Positions 50,722-62,964 of a stretch of 64,000 nucleotides of DNA are shown piece after piece. The notes below the pieces were generated by a model. It had not been told where the DNA came from and made no database searches. It saw only the letters and a list, made by a program, of their open reading frames with translations. The DNA is from Herbaspirillum sp. LeCh32-8 (GTDB taxonomy: Bacteria; Pseudomonadota; Gammaproteobacteria; Burkholderiales; Burkholderiaceae_D). Location: contig NZ_JAGIPZ010000001.1 in assembly GCF_017814915.1 (NCBI RefSeq), positions 371,459 to 435,458 on the forward strand, written 5' to 3'. A program made the position numbers and the translations under genes. The stretch's first letter is position 1; each line of letters starts with the position of its first letter.

Positions 50722-52203
50722 ATGACTTCACTGAAGAACTCCATCGCCGGCTCGCTGCTGGCGGCTTCCATTTTTGCCGCGGCGCCGGTCGTGATGGCTG
50801 CGCCGCCGGTGGTGTCGCCGAGCGTGGCGGCCTTGCCGGACTTCGCCGATATTGTGGATCGCACCGGCCCCGGCGTGGTCAATATCCGCACCACCGAGCG
50901 CGTGCGCCAGAATGCGCAGGGCCAGGGCGGGATGGATGATCCCGAGATGCAGGAGTTCTTCCGCCGCTTCTTCGGCATTCCCGTGCCGCGCCAGCAGCAG
51001 CCGGGCTCGCCGCGCGGTAATGGCAAGCAGGGCGGCCAGGGCCAGCAGGAAGAGGTGCCGCGCGGCGTGGGCTCGGGTTTCATCATCTCGGCCGACGGTG
51101 TCATCCTGACCAATGCTCACGTCGTGGAGGGCGCCAGCGACGTCTACGTGACGCTGACCGACAAGCGTGAATTCAAGGCCAAGATCGTCGGTTCGGATAC
51201 CCGTACCGACGTTGCCGTGCTCAAGATCGATGGCAGCAACCTGCCGCGCCTGACCATGGGCGATTCCGACAAGATCCGCGCCGGTGAATGGGTGCTGGCG
51301 ATCGGTTCCCCGTTCGGCCTGGAAAATACCGTTACCGCCGGCATCGTGTCAGCCAAGGCGCGCGACACCGGCGACTATCTGCCGCTGATCCAGACCGACG
51401 TCGCCGTAAACCCGGGCAACTCGGGTGGTCCGCTGATCAACCTCAAGGGCGAAGTGATCGGCATCAATTCGCAGATCTACAGCCGTTCCGGCGGCTTCAT
51501 GGGAATTTCCTTCGCGGTGCCGATCGATGAGGCGCTGCGCGTGGCCGATCAGCTCAAGTCCAGCGGCCGCGTGACGCGCGGACGCATCGGCGTGCAGATC
51601 GGCGAAGTGACCAAGGATGTGGCCGAGTCGCTGGGTCTGGCGCGTGCGCAAGGCGCGCTGGTGCAGCGTGTCGAACCGGATGGCCCGGCCGCCAAGGCCG
51701 GTCTGGAAGCCGGCGACATCATCCAGAAGTACAACGGCGCGGCCATCGAGCGCCCGAGCGACCTGCCGCGCATGGTCGGCGCCACCAAGCCGGGCTCCAA
51801 GGCGACCGTCACCGTCTGGCGCAAGGGCAGTGCGCGCGACGTCAGCGTGACCGTGGTCGAGCTGGAGGCCGACAAGCCCAAGCAGGCCGAGGAGAAGAAG
51901 GCCAAGCCCGACAATGCACCCAACTCGCTGGGCCTGATCGTCAGCGACCTGTCGGATGCCCAGAAGAAGGAGTTGAAGGTGGATAACGGCGTGCTGGTCG
52001 AGTCCGCCATTGGCGCCGCAGCGGCCGCCGGTATCCGCCCGGGCGATGTGGTTCAGCGCGTCAATGAAGTCGATGTCAAGGATGCCAAGCAATTCGCCCA
52101 GCTGGTCGCCAAGCTCGACCCCAAGAAGCGCGCCGCAGTACTGGTGCGCCGTGGCGACTCCTCGCAATTCGTGCCGTTGCGACCGGGCAACGGCGGCAAT
52201 TGA
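50722..52203 (+). CDS. mucD: Periplasmic serine protease MucD (DegP/HtrA family)
   Basis: A 493-residue DegP/HtrA-type protease and chaperone. The signal peptide ends after VVMAA. The catalytic triad is His133 (ILTNAHVV), Asp163 (DTRTDVAVL) and Ser234 (NPGNSGGPL). Two PDZ domains follow (RGRIGVQIGEVTKDVAESLG; PDNAPNSLGLIVSDLSDAQKK), with a Lys/Glu-rich linker before the second. A glycine/glutamine-rich LA loop (about 85-112) precedes the protease core. It ends the sigma-E operon and is followed by a terminator. Confidence 0.95.
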   Translation: MTSLKNSIAGSLLAASIFAAAPVVMAAPPVVSPSVAALPDFADIVDRTGPGVVNIRTTERVRQNAQGQGGMDDPEMQEFFRRFFGIPVPRQQQPGSPRGNGKQGGQGQQEEVPRGVGSGFIISADGVILTNAHVVEGASDVYVTLTDKREFKAKIVGSDTRTDVAVLKIDGSNLPRLTMGDSDKIRAGEWVLAIGSPFGLENTVTAGIVSAKARDTGDYLPLIQTDVAVNPGNSGGPLINLKGEVIGINSQIYSRSGGFMGISFAVPIDEALRVADQLKSSGRVTRGRIGVQIGEVTKDVAESLGLARAQGALVQRVEPDGPAAKAGLEAGDIIQKYNGAAIERPSDLPRMVGATKPGSKATVTVWRKGSARDVSVTVVELEADKPKQAEEKKAKPDNAPNSLGLIVSDLSDAQKKELKVDNGVLVESAIGAAAAAGIRPGDVVQRVNEVDVKDAKQFAQLVAKLDPKKRAAVLVRRGDSSQFVPLRPGNGGN

Positions 52204-52240
52204 CCGTCCTGGCTGCAGGCACTGACGCAGTTGGTAGTGC

Positions 52241-52273
52241 AAGGCTGCGCTTCCCCGGGAGCGCAGCCTTTTT
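52241..52273 (+). terminator. Intrinsic terminator of the sigma-E operon
   Basis: AAGGCTGCGCT and AGCGCAGCCTT form an 11-bp stem with an eight-base loop, followed by TTTTT. Confidence 0.9.
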
Positions 52274-52297
52274 CATTCGAATATTGAGACGGCTCAC

Positions 52298-52582
52298 ATG
52301 CCAGAAAAAGTCGATACGATCCGTTTCGTGATCTATTCCCGCAGTTACTGCCACCTGTGCGAGGACATGCGCGATGCGCTGCAAGCCGAGCTGGGGGCGA
52401 CGCCGGCCGGCATCGACATGATCGACGTGGATACCGATCCGGCTCTGGTTGAGCTGTACGACGAACTGGTGCCGGTCCTGGTCGGCTTGCGCGGCCAGGC
52501 GCCGGGTGTGCGGCTTTGCCACTATCACCTGGACCGCGAAGCGCTGCGGGCCTTCCTGGCGGCGGGGAAAACCAGGGCCTGA
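52298..52582 (+). CDS. Glutaredoxin-like thioredoxin-fold protein
   Basis: A 94-residue single-domain protein of the glutaredoxin/DUF836 type. The redox motif is Cys18-His-Leu-Cys21 (SRSYCHLCEDMRDAL). The cis-proline is in ELVPVLVGLRG. It is the usual neighbour between mucD and lepA in betaproteobacteria, from memory. It starts 25 bases after the preceding terminator, so it may need its own promoter or read-through. The partner protein is unknown. Confidence 0.88.
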   Translation: MPEKVDTIRFVIYSRSYCHLCEDMRDALQAELGATPAGIDMIDVDTDPALVELYDELVPVLVGLRGQAPGVRLCHYHLDREALRAFLAAGKTRA

Positions 52583-52658
52583 ACGCTGCCTTGGTGCCGG
52601 AAAAGCGGGCTTGTCCCTCTGAAATCCGGTAAAATGCCGGGTCGAACAAGCTGCTGCA

Positions 52659-52702
52659 AAGGCGCTCGGCCGGGGTAAGTCCCGCTACTGAGCGCCTTTT
52701 TT
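52659..52702 (+). terminator. Terminator-like hairpin immediately before lepA
   Basis: AAGGCGCTC and GAGCGCCTT pair around a 22-base loop, followed by six T. lepA starts only 20 bases after the T run and has no clear ribosome binding site, so lepA transcription either begins very close to the gene or passes this hairpin. Confidence 0.8.
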
Positions 52703-52721
52703 CATCGTTTCCTGTCTGTTA

Positions 52722-54515
<1,794 letters not shown>

Positions 54516-54516
54516 C

Positions 54517-55431
54517 ATGCAGGCATTGTTGGGCAACTTCGCGCTGATTTTGTTCGTCCTGATGGTGGTGACCGGCGTCGTCTGGTTCGCCGACACCTTC
54601 ATGCTGTCCAAGCAGCGCCGCGCCCGCGCCGATGCCGCGCTGGCCGAGTTCGACGCCCGCGTGGCGCGCGACAAGGCCGAAGGCATCGAACGCGACGGCA
54701 GCATGCCGGGCAAGCGCGCCGAACTCGAAGCCAAGCTGACCAAGCAACCGGCCTGGATCGAATACTCGGGCAGCTTCTTCCCGGTGATCGCGCTGGTGTT
54801 CTTCCTGCGTTCCTTCCTGTACGAGCCGTTCAAGATCCCTTCGAGCTCGATGGTGCCGACTCTGCTGGTGGGCGATCTGATCCTGGTGAACAAGTACACC
54901 TATGGCATCCGCCTGCCGATCATCAACAAGAAGATCGTGGAAGTGAACAATCCGCAGCGCGGCGACGTCATGGTATTCAAGTATCCGAAGGACATGACGG
55001 TGGACTACATCAAGCGCGTTGTCGGCGTGCCTGGCGACAAAATTGTCTATAAAAACAAGCGCTTAACGGTCAATGGTGAAGAAATTTCTTATAAACCGCT
55101 CCCGGATTATCTGGACGAGGAAAATCTGACGTACTATAAGCAATGGCAGGAAAACCTGACCGGCGTAGAACACAAGATCCTCACGGATGAGCGTGCCCCG
55201 AACTTCGTGCCCAACCCCGATGCCTTCCCGCATCACGAGCTGTGCACCTACAACGCCGAAGGCTTCGCCTGCACCGTACCGCCGGGCGAATACTTCATGA
55301 TGGGCGACAACCGGGACAACAGCCTGGACAGCCGCTACTGGGGCTTCGTGCCGGACCAGAACATTGTCGGCAAGGCATTCTTCGTCTGGATGAACCTTGG
55401 TAATTTGAAGCGGATCGGCGGCTTCCAGTAA
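54517..55431 (+). CDS. lepB: Signal peptidase I
   Basis: A 304-residue inner-membrane peptidase that removes signal peptides. Two membrane helices (about 5-27 and 86-104) bracket a cytoplasmic loop. The catalytic Ser111 is in PSSSMVPTL and the general base Lys166 is in DYIKRVVGVPGDK. The conserved MMGDNRDNSLDSRYWGFV lies near the C-terminus. The stretch around 55061-55140 is AT-richer than the rest. It is coupled to lepA. Confidence 0.95.
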   Translation: MQALLGNFALILFVLMVVTGVVWFADTFMLSKQRRARADAALAEFDARVARDKAEGIERDGSMPGKRAELEAKLTKQPAWIEYSGSFFPVIALVFFLRSFLYEPFKIPSSSMVPTLLVGDLILVNKYTYGIRLPIINKKIVEVNNPQRGDVMVFKYPKDMTVDYIKRVVGVPGDKIVYKNKRLTVNGEEISYKPLPDYLDEENLTYYKQWQENLTGVEHKILTDERAPNFVPNPDAFPHHELCTYNAEGFACTVPPGEYFMMGDNRDNSLDSRYWGFVPDQNIVGKAFFVWMNLGNLKRIGGFQ

Positions 55432-55607
55432 TAGCGCCGCATCCTGGTTAAGAAGTTTCCATTTGGCATTTTTTGCGTTGTGGAGGCAGACCGGAGCAGT
55501 TTTCAGCTTTGCTTTGAACCGATCCCGCTGACTGATCAGGACGGCCGTTTCCCGGACATGCGCGCATCGCGCGCCGGGCGGCGACCTGATGAATGACGGA
55601 TGAAAAA

Positions 55608-56768
55608 ATGGATCCTCAACTCTTGCAACATCGGCTAGGCCACAACTTCAAGGACGCTTCTTTGCTGCAGCAGGCCTTGACGCACCGTAGCCATAGCGCC
55701 TTGCATAACGAGCGGCTGGAATTCCTCGGCGATTCGGTGCTGAACTGCGTGGTGGCATCCCTGCTGTTCGAACGCTACGACAAGATCGACGAAGGCGACC
55801 TCTCGCGCCTGCGGGCCAACCTGGTCAAGCAGCAATCCCTCTACGAAATCGCCCAGCGGCTGGAGCTCTCGCAGTTCCTGCGCCTGGGCGAGGGCGAACT
55901 CAAGTCGGGCGGTTTTCGTCGTCCCTCGATCCTGGCAGACACGCTGGAGGCGCTGTTCGGCGCCATCTTCCTGGACTCCGGTTTTGACGCCGCATGCGGC
56001 GTGATCCGCTCGCTGTATATCCCGGTGCTGGAGCATGTCGATCCAAAGACCCTGGGCAAGGACGCCAAGACCCTGCTGCAGGAATTCCTGCAGGGGAAGA
56101 AGATCCCGCTGCCGCAATACAACGTGATCGCCACCCATGGCGCGGCCCACAACCAGGAGTTCGAGATCGAATGCCTGGTGCCCAAGCTGGACATCCAGGT
56201 GTTCGGCACCGGCGGCAGCCGTCGCGCGGGCGAGCAGGCCGCAGCCAAGCTGGCGCTGGAAGCGGTGCAGCTGGCGCTGGCGAAGACGCCGTCGGCCGGG
56301 CGCAAGCCGCGTGCGCGCACCACCCAGCTAAAGCTGGCCGGCATCGCGACCATCCAGCCGGATGCGCCGGAGCAGGAAGTGCTGGGCAAGGGCAATCGCC
56401 CCGATGCAGGCGAGCGCGGCGGCAACGTGAAGTCGATCAAGGCGGAGAAGGGCGACAAATCCGACAAATCCGACAAGTCGGAAGCGCGCGAGAAGCACGA
56501 CCTGGTCGACAAGGCCGAACGCCTGGAAAAGTCCGAAGCCAAGGCGGAGGGCAAGGTGGAAAAGCAGGACAAACAAGACAAGCAGGACAAGCAGGACAAG
56601 CAAGACAAGACCGTGAAAGAGCCCAAGGAGCAGAAGGACGCCCAAGGCTCGGCACGTACCCCGGCGGCATCCCGCAATGAGGGCAAGAGCGGTAGCGAGC
56701 GCGGCGACGCGGTCGCGGCAGAACCCATATCGGCGACGGCAGTCGCCTCGCAATCCAGAACAGCATGA
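55608..56768 (+). CDS. rnc: Ribonuclease III with a long charged C-terminal tail
   Basis: A 386-residue RNase III, about 160 residues longer than E. coli Rnc (226). The catalytic domain contains the signature [22 protein letters not shown] and [15 protein letters not shown]. The double-stranded RNA-binding domain follows ([18 protein letters not shown] to [17 protein letters not shown], about 155-225). The tail (about 231-386) is low in complexity and extremely Lys/Asp/Glu/Gln-rich, with three KSD-type and five KQD repeats. The start at the second ATG ([16 protein letters not shown]) fits the family; ATG 55593 would add five residues. era overlaps its stop by four bases. Confidence 0.93.
   Translation: MDPQLLQHRLGHNFKDASLLQQALTHRSHSALHNERLEFLGDSVLNCVVASLLFERYDKIDEGDLSRLRANLVKQQSLYEIAQRLELSQFLRLGEGELKSGGFRRPSILADTLEALFGAIFLDSGFDAACGVIRSLYIPVLEHVDPKTLGKDAKTLLQEFLQGKKIPLPQYNVIATHGAAHNQEFEIECLVPKLDIQVFGTGGSRRAGEQAAAKLALEAVQLALAKTPSAGRKPRARTTQLKLAGIATIQPDAPEQEVLGKGNRPDAGERGGNVKSIKAEKGDKSDKSDKSEAREKHDLVDKAERLEKSEAKAEGKVEKQDKQDKQDKQDKQDKTVKEPKEQKDAQGSARTPAASRNEGKSGSERGDAVAAEPISATAVASQSRTA
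56454..56480 (+). repeat. Three 9-bp repeats in rnc (DKS units)
   Basis: GACAAATCC occurs twice followed by GACAAGTCG, encoding Asp-Lys-Ser three times in the RNase III tail. Confidence 0.85.
56562..56609 (+). repeat. Five 9-bp repeats in rnc (KQD units)
   Basis: The unit AAGCAGGAC, with silent changes (AAA, CAA), is repeated five times and a final AAG follows. It encodes KQD five times (residues 319-333). Copy number could vary by slippage without changing the frame. Confidence 0.88.
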
Positions 56769-57694
56769 CAGATTCCCCAATCGCCGGCGCGCAGCCGGCA
56801 CAGGCGCCGGGCGATGACTATCGCTGCGGCTACATCGCCATCGTGGGCCGTCCCAATGTCGGGAAGTCGACATTGATGAACGTGCTGGTCGGCGCCAAGG
56901 TCAGCATCACCTCGCGCAAGGCGCAGACCACGCGCCACCGCATTACCGGCATTCAGACCATCGGCAGCACGCAATACGTCTACGTCGATACGCCCGGTTT
57001 CCAGACCCGCCACAGCAACGCGCTCAACAAGACGCTCAACCGCACCGTCACCACCACGCTGACGGCGGCTGATGTGATCCTGTTCGTCATCGAGGCCGGC
57101 ACGTTCGGCCCGGCCGACAAGCAGGTGCTGGAGCTGTTGCCGCCCAACGTGCCGTGCATCCTCGTGATGAACAAGGCCGACCGCAACAAGGACAAGACCA
57201 CGCTGATGCCGTTTGCGCAGGAGGTCGCCTCGCATCACAACTTCGCGGCCGTGGTGCCGGTGTCGGCCAAGCAGCGCTTCCAGCTGGATGCCTTGCAGGA
57301 GGAGGTGCGCAAGCTGTTGCCGAACAACCCGCCGATGTTCGACGAGGACGACATCACCGACCGCAGTGAGAAATTCCTCGCCTCCGAGATCGTCCGCGAA
57401 AAAGTCTTCCGCTTCGTTGGCGAGGAGCTGCCTTACACCAGCACGGTGCTGATCGAGAAGTTCGAGCAGGAGGGCAACCTGCGCCGTGTGTTCGCCGCCA
57501 TCCTGGTTGAGCGCGACACCCACAAGGCCATGGTGATCGGACAGAAGGGCGCGCGCCTGAAGGAAATCTCAACCCAGGCGCGGCTGGACATGGAGCGCCT
57601 GTTCGGCGGCCCGGTCTATCTGGAGATCTGGGTCAAGGTCAAATCCGGCTGGGCCGACAACGAAGCCGGCCTGCGCGCTTACGGCTACGAATGA
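56765..57694 (+). CDS. era: GTPase Era
   Basis: A 309-residue GTPase for 30S subunit maturation. G1 is [13 protein letters not shown]3 is DTPGFQTRH and G4 is NKADRNKDK. The KH domain near the C-terminus has [22 protein letters not shown], which binds the 3' end of 16S rRNA. It overlaps the rnc stop by ATGA. The rnc-era-recO order is conserved. Confidence 0.96.
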   Translation: MTDSPIAGAQPAQAPGDDYRCGYIAIVGRPNVGKSTLMNVLVGAKVSITSRKAQTTRHRITGIQTIGSTQYVYVDTPGFQTRHSNALNKTLNRTVTTTLTAADVILFVIEAGTFGPADKQVLELLPPNVPCILVMNKADRNKDKTTLMPFAQEVASHHNFAAVVPVSAKQRFQLDALQEEVRKLLPNNPPMFDEDDITDRSEKFLASEIVREKVFRFVGEELPYTSTVLIEKFEQEGNLRRVFAAILVERDTHKAMVIGQKGARLKEISTQARLDMERLFGGPVYLEIWVKVKSGWADNEAGLRAYGYE

Positions 57695-57785
57695 GCCGGC
57701 CGGGCGCGATTGATCCCGCAGCATATTCGATGGCATTCGCCGCGCGCAGCTGCGACGCGGCACAACGCATTGAGGACGGACAACG

Positions 57786-58634
57786 ATGACTACCGTGCTT
57801 TCCGAATCCCAACTGGCCCAAGGCCAGGTTCGGGCTGACCTCCGGACCGAGGCCCCGGTTGCGCCGGCCCGCAGCGAGGCCAAGAAGCCCACGCGTGCGC
57901 GCAGCCGCGCCGTGCCGGAAAAGGAGCACAAGGTCCTGGCGCAGCCTGGCTTCATCCTGCACAGCTACCCCTACAAGGAAACCAGCCTGATCGTCGACGT
58001 GCTCTCGCGCGACTACGGCCGCGTGGCATTGGTGGCCAAGGGTGCCAAGCGTCCGCATTCGGCGCTGCGGGGCGCGCTGCAGACGTTCCAGCCGCTGTCG
58101 CTGTCCTGGAGCGGCCGCTCCGAAGTGCGCACCCTGACCGGCGCCGAATGGGTCGGCGGCCTGCTGCCGCTGGAGAACTCGGCCTTGCTGTGCGGTTTCT
58201 ACCTGAACGAATTGCTGGTCAAGCTGCTGGCCCGGGAAGACGCGCACCCGGCGCTGTTCGACAACTACGTGGCCACCCTCAACAAGCTGGCTCACGGCGA
58301 GAACGCGCCCATCGTGCTGCGCCAGTTCGAACGCATCCTGCTGAAGCAGACCGGCGTGGCCGGCAACTGGAGCCATTGCACCGTCAGCGGCAAGACGGTT
58401 CAGGGCGACGGCATCTACGTGGTTGATCCCGAAGTCGGCACGCGGCCCGAGCGGTTGTCCGATCGCGCGCCCAAAGTCTCCGGCAAGACCCTGCTGGACA
58501 TGGAGCGCGAGGACTACAGCGATCCGACCACCCAGCTGCAGAGCAAATTCCTGATGCGCTACCTGCTGGCCCACCATCTCGGCGGCGCCCAACTCAACAC
58601 GCGTCAGATCCTGATCGACCTGATGCAGCTTTGA
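57786..58634 (+). CDS. recO: DNA repair protein RecO
   Basis: A 282-residue recombination mediator that loads RecA with RecR. The oligonucleotide-binding domain starts near residue 50 ([40 protein letters not shown]). The first 50 residues are a charged low-complexity extension beyond the E. coli length. The usual zinc cysteines are not all present, as in other betaproteobacteria. The C-terminal helical domain includes [21 protein letters not shown]. It follows era after 91 bases. Confidence 0.92.
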   Translation: MTTVLSESQLAQGQVRADLRTEAPVAPARSEAKKPTRARSRAVPEKEHKVLAQPGFILHSYPYKETSLIVDVLSRDYGRVALVAKGAKRPHSALRGALQTFQPLSLSWSGRSEVRTLTGAEWVGGLLPLENSALLCGFYLNELLVKLLAREDAHPALFDNYVATLNKLAHGENAPIVLRQFERILLKQTGVAGNWSHCTVSGKTVQGDGIYVVDPEVGTRPERLSDRAPKVSGKTLLDMEREDYSDPTTQLQSKFLMRYLLAHHLGGAQLNTRQILIDLMQL

Positions 58635-58763
58635 TCCGTCGGCGACGGCCGGCTGGAAATACGCCTGGTCGTCCCGATATAGACAAAGAACTCCCGCTGT
58701 TCCGCTTCCCGCCGCGTCCGCCGCGGCTTTTCCGACGAACCCAACAACAAGATTCCTGTCGCC

Positions 58764-59534
58764 ATGAGTTTCCTGCAGCCCGCCGGCCCCACGATTGAAC
58801 TGGGCATCAACATCGACCACGTCGCCACGCTGCGCAACGCTCGTGGCACCAGTTATCCCGACCCGATCAAGGCGGCGCTGGAAGCCGAAGAGGCCGGCGC
58901 CGACGTCATCACGCTGCACCTGCGCGAAGACCGCCGCCACATCCGCGACGCCGATGTCCAGGCGATCCGCCCGTTGCTGCGCACGCGCATGAACCTGGAA
59001 GCTGCGGTCACGCGCGAGATGCTGGATTTCGCCTGCGTCATCAAGCCGCAGGACGTCTGCCTGGTGCCGGAAAAGCGCACCGAGGTGACCACCGAGGGCG
59101 GTCTGGACGTGGCAGGCCACTTCGCCGACGTGCAGGCGGCGATCCGCCAGCTGCAGCAGGAAAATATCCGCGTCTCGCTGTTCATCGACCCCGACGCGCA
59201 GCAGATCCGGGCCGCGGCCGAAGCCGGCGCGCCCGTCATCGAGCTGCATACCGGTCGTTACGCCGACGCCACCAGCGCTGCCGAGCAGCAGGAAGAACTC
59301 GAGCGCATCCAGTCCAGCGTGCTGGAAGGCGTCAAGCTGGGTCTGAAGGTCAACGCCGGTCACGGCCTGCATTACACCAACGTGCAGGCGATCGCCGCCA
59401 TCCCGCAGATTGCCGAGCTCAACATCGGCCACGCGGTGGTGGCGCACGCGGTATTCGCCGGCTGGCGCAACGCCGTCTCGGAGATGAAGGCGATCATGGT
59501 CAAGGCGCGCCTGGCCGCCATCGGCAAGGCCTGA
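58764..59534 (+). CDS. pdxJ: Pyridoxine 5'-phosphate synthase
   Basis: A 256-residue TIM-barrel enzyme that makes pyridoxine 5'-phosphate from aminoacetone phosphate and deoxyxylulose phosphate. The N-terminal motif [23 protein letters not shown] and [11 protein letters not shown] are signatures, and [13 protein letters not shown] and [14 protein letters not shown] complete the phosphate-binding site. acpS follows after nine bases, the normal pair. Confidence 0.96.
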   Translation: MSFLQPAGPTIELGINIDHVATLRNARGTSYPDPIKAALEAEEAGADVITLHLREDRRHIRDADVQAIRPLLRTRMNLEAAVTREMLDFACVIKPQDVCLVPEKRTEVTTEGGLDVAGHFADVQAAIRQLQQENIRVSLFIDPDAQQIRAAAEAGAPVIELHTGRYADATSAAEQQEELERIQSSVLEGVKLGLKVNAGHGLHYTNVQAIAAIPQIAELNIGHAVVAHAVFAGWRNAVSEMKAIMVKARLAAIGKA

Positions 59535-59543
59535 GGCGCGCGC

Positions 59544-59936
59544 ATGATCTACGGCATCGGCACCGACATCCTCAAAATCCCGCGCGTGGTGGATGCGCTG
59601 GGACGCCACGGCGACCGCTTCGCCGGCAAGATCCTGGGCCCTGAGGAAATGCAGAAATACCTGCGCCGCAAGGCCAAGGTCGAGGCGCGCGGCGTGCGTT
59701 TCCTGGCCACCCGCTTCGCCGCCAAGGAGGCGTTCTCCAAAGCCATCGGCATGGGCATGCGCATGCCCATGACCTGGCGCGCCATGCAGGTGCTGAACGA
59801 CCCCAGCGGCAAGCCCGTGGTGGTGTGCAGCGGCAGCCTGAAAACCTGGATGGAAGAGCAGGGGCTCACCGCCCAGGTCACCATCACCGACGAGGCTGAA
59901 TACGCCGTCGCATTTGTCATCGTGGAGAAGAAATGA
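59544..59936 (+). CDS. acpS: Holo-[acyl carrier protein] synthase
   Basis: A 130-residue phosphopantetheinyl transferase that converts apo-AcpP to holo-AcpP. The magnesium ligands are Asp8 ([12 protein letters not shown]) and Glu62 ([13 protein letters not shown]). Its substrate AcpP is encoded 13 kb upstream in this window. Its stop overlaps the nagZ start (ATGA). Confidence 0.95.
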   Translation: MIYGIGTDILKIPRVVDALGRHGDRFAGKILGPEEMQKYLRRKAKVEARGVRFLATRFAAKEAFSKAIGMGMRMPMTWRAMQVLNDPSGKPVVVCSGSLKTWMEEQGLTAQVTITDEAEYAVAFVIVEKK

Positions 59937-60961
59937 ATGAAGTCGTGAGGCCGCTGGGTCCGGTCATGCTGGACGTGGTCGGCACCCGCCTGGACGCCGC
60001 CGATATCGCCCGCATCGCCCATCCGCTGACCGGCGGCGTAATCCTGTTCGCCCGCAATTACGAAAACCGCGCCCAATTGACCGAGCTGACCGCAGGCATC
60101 CGTCGCGCGCGTCCTGGCGTGCTGATCGCGGTCGACCATGAAGGCGGTCGCGTGCAGCGCTTCCGCACCGACGGCTTCACCCGCTTGCCGGCGATGGGCA
60201 AGCTGGGCCAGTTGTGGGACCAGGATGTATTGCAGGCCACCAAGCTGGCCACTGCGACCGGATTCGTGCTGGCGGCCGAGCTGCGCGCCTGCGGCGTCGA
60301 TCTGTCGTTCACGCCGGTGCTGGATCTGGACTATGGTGAATCGACAGTGATCGGCGACCGCGCCTTCCACCGCGATCCGCGTGTGGTGACGCTGCTGGCC
60401 AAGAGCCTGAACCATGGCCTGGCGCTGGCTGGCATGGCCAACTGCGGCAAGCATTTCCCCGGTCATGGTTTCGTGGCGGCCGACTCGCACGTCGCCATTC
60501 CGGTCGATGAGCGCGAGCTCGACGCTATTCTCGGCGAGGACGCCACCCCCTACGACTGGCTCGGCATGAGCTTGGCGGCGGTGATGCCGGCCCACGTGAT
60601 CTATCCCAAGGTCGACAAGAAACCCGCCGGCTTCTCGAAGAAGTGGCTGACCATGCTGCGCAAGCGCTTCGCCTTCCAGGGCGTGATCTTCAGCGACGAC
60701 TTGAGCATGCACGGCGCCAGCGTGGCCGGCGGCGCGCTGGATGCGGCACAGGCCGCACTCGACGCCGGCTGCGACGTGGCGCTGATCTGTAATTCGCCCG
60801 ACAAGGCCGACCAGATCCTGGCCGGCCTCGAAGGCGGCACCGATGCCGCCTCGGCCGCGCGCCGCGCGGCGCTGGTGCCGGCGTCGCCTGCCTTGGACTG
60901 GGAGGCGCTGCAGCGCGATGAGCGCTATCTCGCCGCACGCGAGCTGGTGCTGTCGCTGTAA
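59933..60961 (+). CDS. nagZ: Beta-N-acetylhexosaminidase NagZ
   Basis: A 342-residue GH3 glycosidase that removes GlcNAc from anhydromuropeptides during cell wall recycling. The family stretch [21 protein letters not shown] contains the catalytic His/Asp loop, and the nucleophile lies in [33 protein letters not shown] and [13 protein letters not shown] are typical. No signal peptide is present, so it is cytoplasmic. It overlaps acpS by four bases. Confidence 0.95.
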   Translation: MNEVVRPLGPVMLDVVGTRLDAADIARIAHPLTGGVILFARNYENRAQLTELTAGIRRARPGVLIAVDHEGGRVQRFRTDGFTRLPAMGKLGQLWDQDVLQATKLATATGFVLAAELRACGVDLSFTPVLDLDYGESTVIGDRAFHRDPRVVTLLAKSLNHGLALAGMANCGKHFPGHGFVAADSHVAIPVDERELDAILGEDATPYDWLGMSLAAVMPAHVIYPKVDKKPAGFSKKWLTMLRKRFAFQGVIFSDDLSMHGASVAGGALDAAQAALDAGCDVALICNSPDKADQILAGLEGGTDAASAARRAALVPASPALDWEALQRDERYLAARELVLSL

Positions 60962-60988
60962 GACCCCATCCGTTTTTTAGCCGCCGCC

Positions 60989-62854
60989 ATGTCCGAACCG
61001 ACCGATACGCAATTGCCCGATCCGCGCGAACTCGTGCTGGAGACGGTGGCGCGGCTGCCGCACTTGCCTGGCGTCTATCGCTACTTCGACAGTGAAGACA
61101 ACGTGCTCTACGTCGGCAAGGCGCGCGACCTGAAGAAGCGCGTTTCCAGCTATTTCCAGAAGACGCTGACCAGCCCGCGCATCGCCATGATGGTGGAGCG
61201 CATCGCGCGCCTGGAGACCACCGTCACGCGCAGCGAGGCCGAGGCGCTGCTGCTGGAAAACAACCTGATCAAGACGCTGCGTCCGCGCTTCAACATCCTG
61301 TTTCGCGACGACAAGTCCTATCCCTACCTGAAGATCACCGGCCACGCCTTCCCGCGCATGGCCTATTACCGCGGCGCGGTTGACAAGCGCAACCAGTATT
61401 TCGGCCCGTTTCCCAATGCCGGCGCGGTGAAGGAGTCGATCCAGATCCTGCAGAAGGTATTCCAGTTGCGCACCTGCGAAGACACGGTCTATACCAATCG
61501 TACGCGACCCTGCCTGCTGCACCAGATCCACCGCTGCAGCGGGCCTTGCGTGAAGCTGGTCAGCGCCGAGGATTACGCGATCGATGTCGAGAACGCCTCC
61601 AAATTCCTGCGCGGCCGCCAGACCGAGGTGATGCAGGCGCTGGAGCAGAAGATGCACGCCTTCGCGGCCGACCTCAAGTTCGAGCAGGCGGCGGCTGTGC
61701 GCGACCAGATCGGCTCGCTGTCGTCGGTGCTGCACCAGCAGAGCATGGAGACGGTGAGCGACGCCGACATCGACATCATCGCCGTGGTGGTGCAGGGTGG
61801 GCGCGCCTGCGTCAACCTGGCGATGGTGCGCGGCGGCCGCCATCTGGGCGACCGCGCGTATTTCCCCACGCATGTGGATGATGCGCAGGACACCGCCGAG
61901 GACAGCATCGAGGTCGAAGTGCTGAAGGCTTTTCTGGCGCAGCACTACATCGACAAATTCATTCCCGGTTCGCTCATCGTCAGCGTCGAGTTCGACGATC
62001 CGGCGCTGATGGTAGCGCTGATGGAGCAGTGCGGGCACCGCATCGCGCTGACGTTCCAGCCGCAGGGCCAGCGCCGCCAGTGGCTGGAAATGGCGGCCAA
62101 GGGCGCCGAGCTGTCGCTGGCGCGGCTGCTGTCGGAGCAGGGTTCGCAGCAGGCGCGCACGCGCGCACTGGCCGAGGTGCTGGAGCTGGAGTCGGACGAC
62201 CTGGAAAACCTGCGCGCCGAATGCTTCGACATCAGCCACACACAGGGCGAAGCGACCCAGGCCTCGTGCGTGGTGTTCCATCACCACGCTATGCAGAACG
62301 GCGAATACCGCCGTTACAACATCAACGACATCACGCCGGGCGACGACTACGCCGCCATGCGCCAGGTGCTCACGCGCCGCTATGAGAAGGTCGCCAACGG
62401 CGAGGGCGTAATGCCTGACATCGTGCTGATCGACGGCGGCAAGGGGCAGGTTGAAATGGCGCGCCAGGTGCTGACCGAGCTGGGCCTGGACATCAGCCTG
62501 ATCGTCGGCGTGGCCAAGGGGGAAGGGCGCAAGGTCGGCCTGGAAACCCTGGTGTTCGCGGACGGCCGCGCGCCGCGCGAGCTGGGCAAGGAATCGGCGG
62601 CGCTCATGTTGATTGCGCAGATCCGCGACGAGGCACACCGCTTCGCCATCACCGGCATGCGCGCCAAGCGCGCCAAGGCGCGCCAGACCTCCCGCCTGGA
62701 AGAGATCGAAGGCATCGGCGCCAAGCGCCGCCAGCGGCTGCTGGCGCGCTTTGGCGGCTTGCGCGGGGTGGCCGACGCCAGCGTGGATGAACTGGCGTCG
62801 GTGGACGGCATTTCGCGCCTGCTGGCCGAGGAAATCTACCGCCAGCTGCACTGA
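60989..62854 (+). CDS. uvrC: Excinuclease ABC subunit C
   Basis: A 621-residue nucleotide-excision nuclease. The GIY-YIG domain (about 25-100) has [24 protein letters not shown]; the UVR motif is [18 protein letters not shown]. The RNase H-like C-terminal nuclease domain includes [20 protein letters not shown] and [13 protein letters not shown]. Two helix-hairpin-helix motifs end the protein ([40 protein letters not shown]). It cuts on both sides of the lesion held by UvrAB. No LexA box was seen before it. Confidence 0.96.
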   Translation: MSEPTDTQLPDPRELVLETVARLPHLPGVYRYFDSEDNVLYVGKARDLKKRVSSYFQKTLTSPRIAMMVERIARLETTVTRSEAEALLLENNLIKTLRPRFNILFRDDKSYPYLKITGHAFPRMAYYRGAVDKRNQYFGPFPNAGAVKESIQILQKVFQLRTCEDTVYTNRTRPCLLHQIHRCSGPCVKLVSAEDYAIDVENASKFLRGRQTEVMQALEQKMHAFAADLKFEQAAAVRDQIGSLSSVLHQQSMETVSDADIDIIAVVVQGGRACVNLAMVRGGRHLGDRAYFPTHVDDAQDTAEDSIEVEVLKAFLAQHYIDKFIPGSLIVSVEFDDPALMVALMEQCGHRIALTFQPQGQRRQWLEMAAKGAELSLARLLSEQGSQQARTRALAEVLELESDDLENLRAECFDISHTQGEATQASCVVFHHHAMQNGEYRRYNINDITPGDDYAAMRQVLTRRYEKVANGEGVMPDIVLIDGGKGQVEMARQVLTELGLDISLIVGVAKGEGRKVGLETLVFADGRAPRELGKESAALMLIAQIRDEAHRFAITGMRAKRAKARQTSRLEEIEGIGAKRRQRLLARFGGLRGVADASVDELASVDGISRLLAEEIYRQLH

Positions 62855-62964
62855 GCAGGCTGCGGGCCACGTTGGCCGTGTCGCTTAGACGAGCCGTGGC
62901 TGAGTGACTCTGCTACTATTCGTTAAAATTTTTTTGTGTACGCCGCTTCAACCTAACAAGACGT

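Noticed and set aside
56454..56609. Short regular repeats considered as a CRISPR-like array
   Set aside because: The units are 9 bp, in frame, without spacers, and encode a Lys/Asp-rich tail of RNase III.
60977..62851. Open frame of 624 codons antisense to uvrC
   Set aside because: uvrC is complete and unmistakable on the plus strand; the antisense product has no recognisable content.
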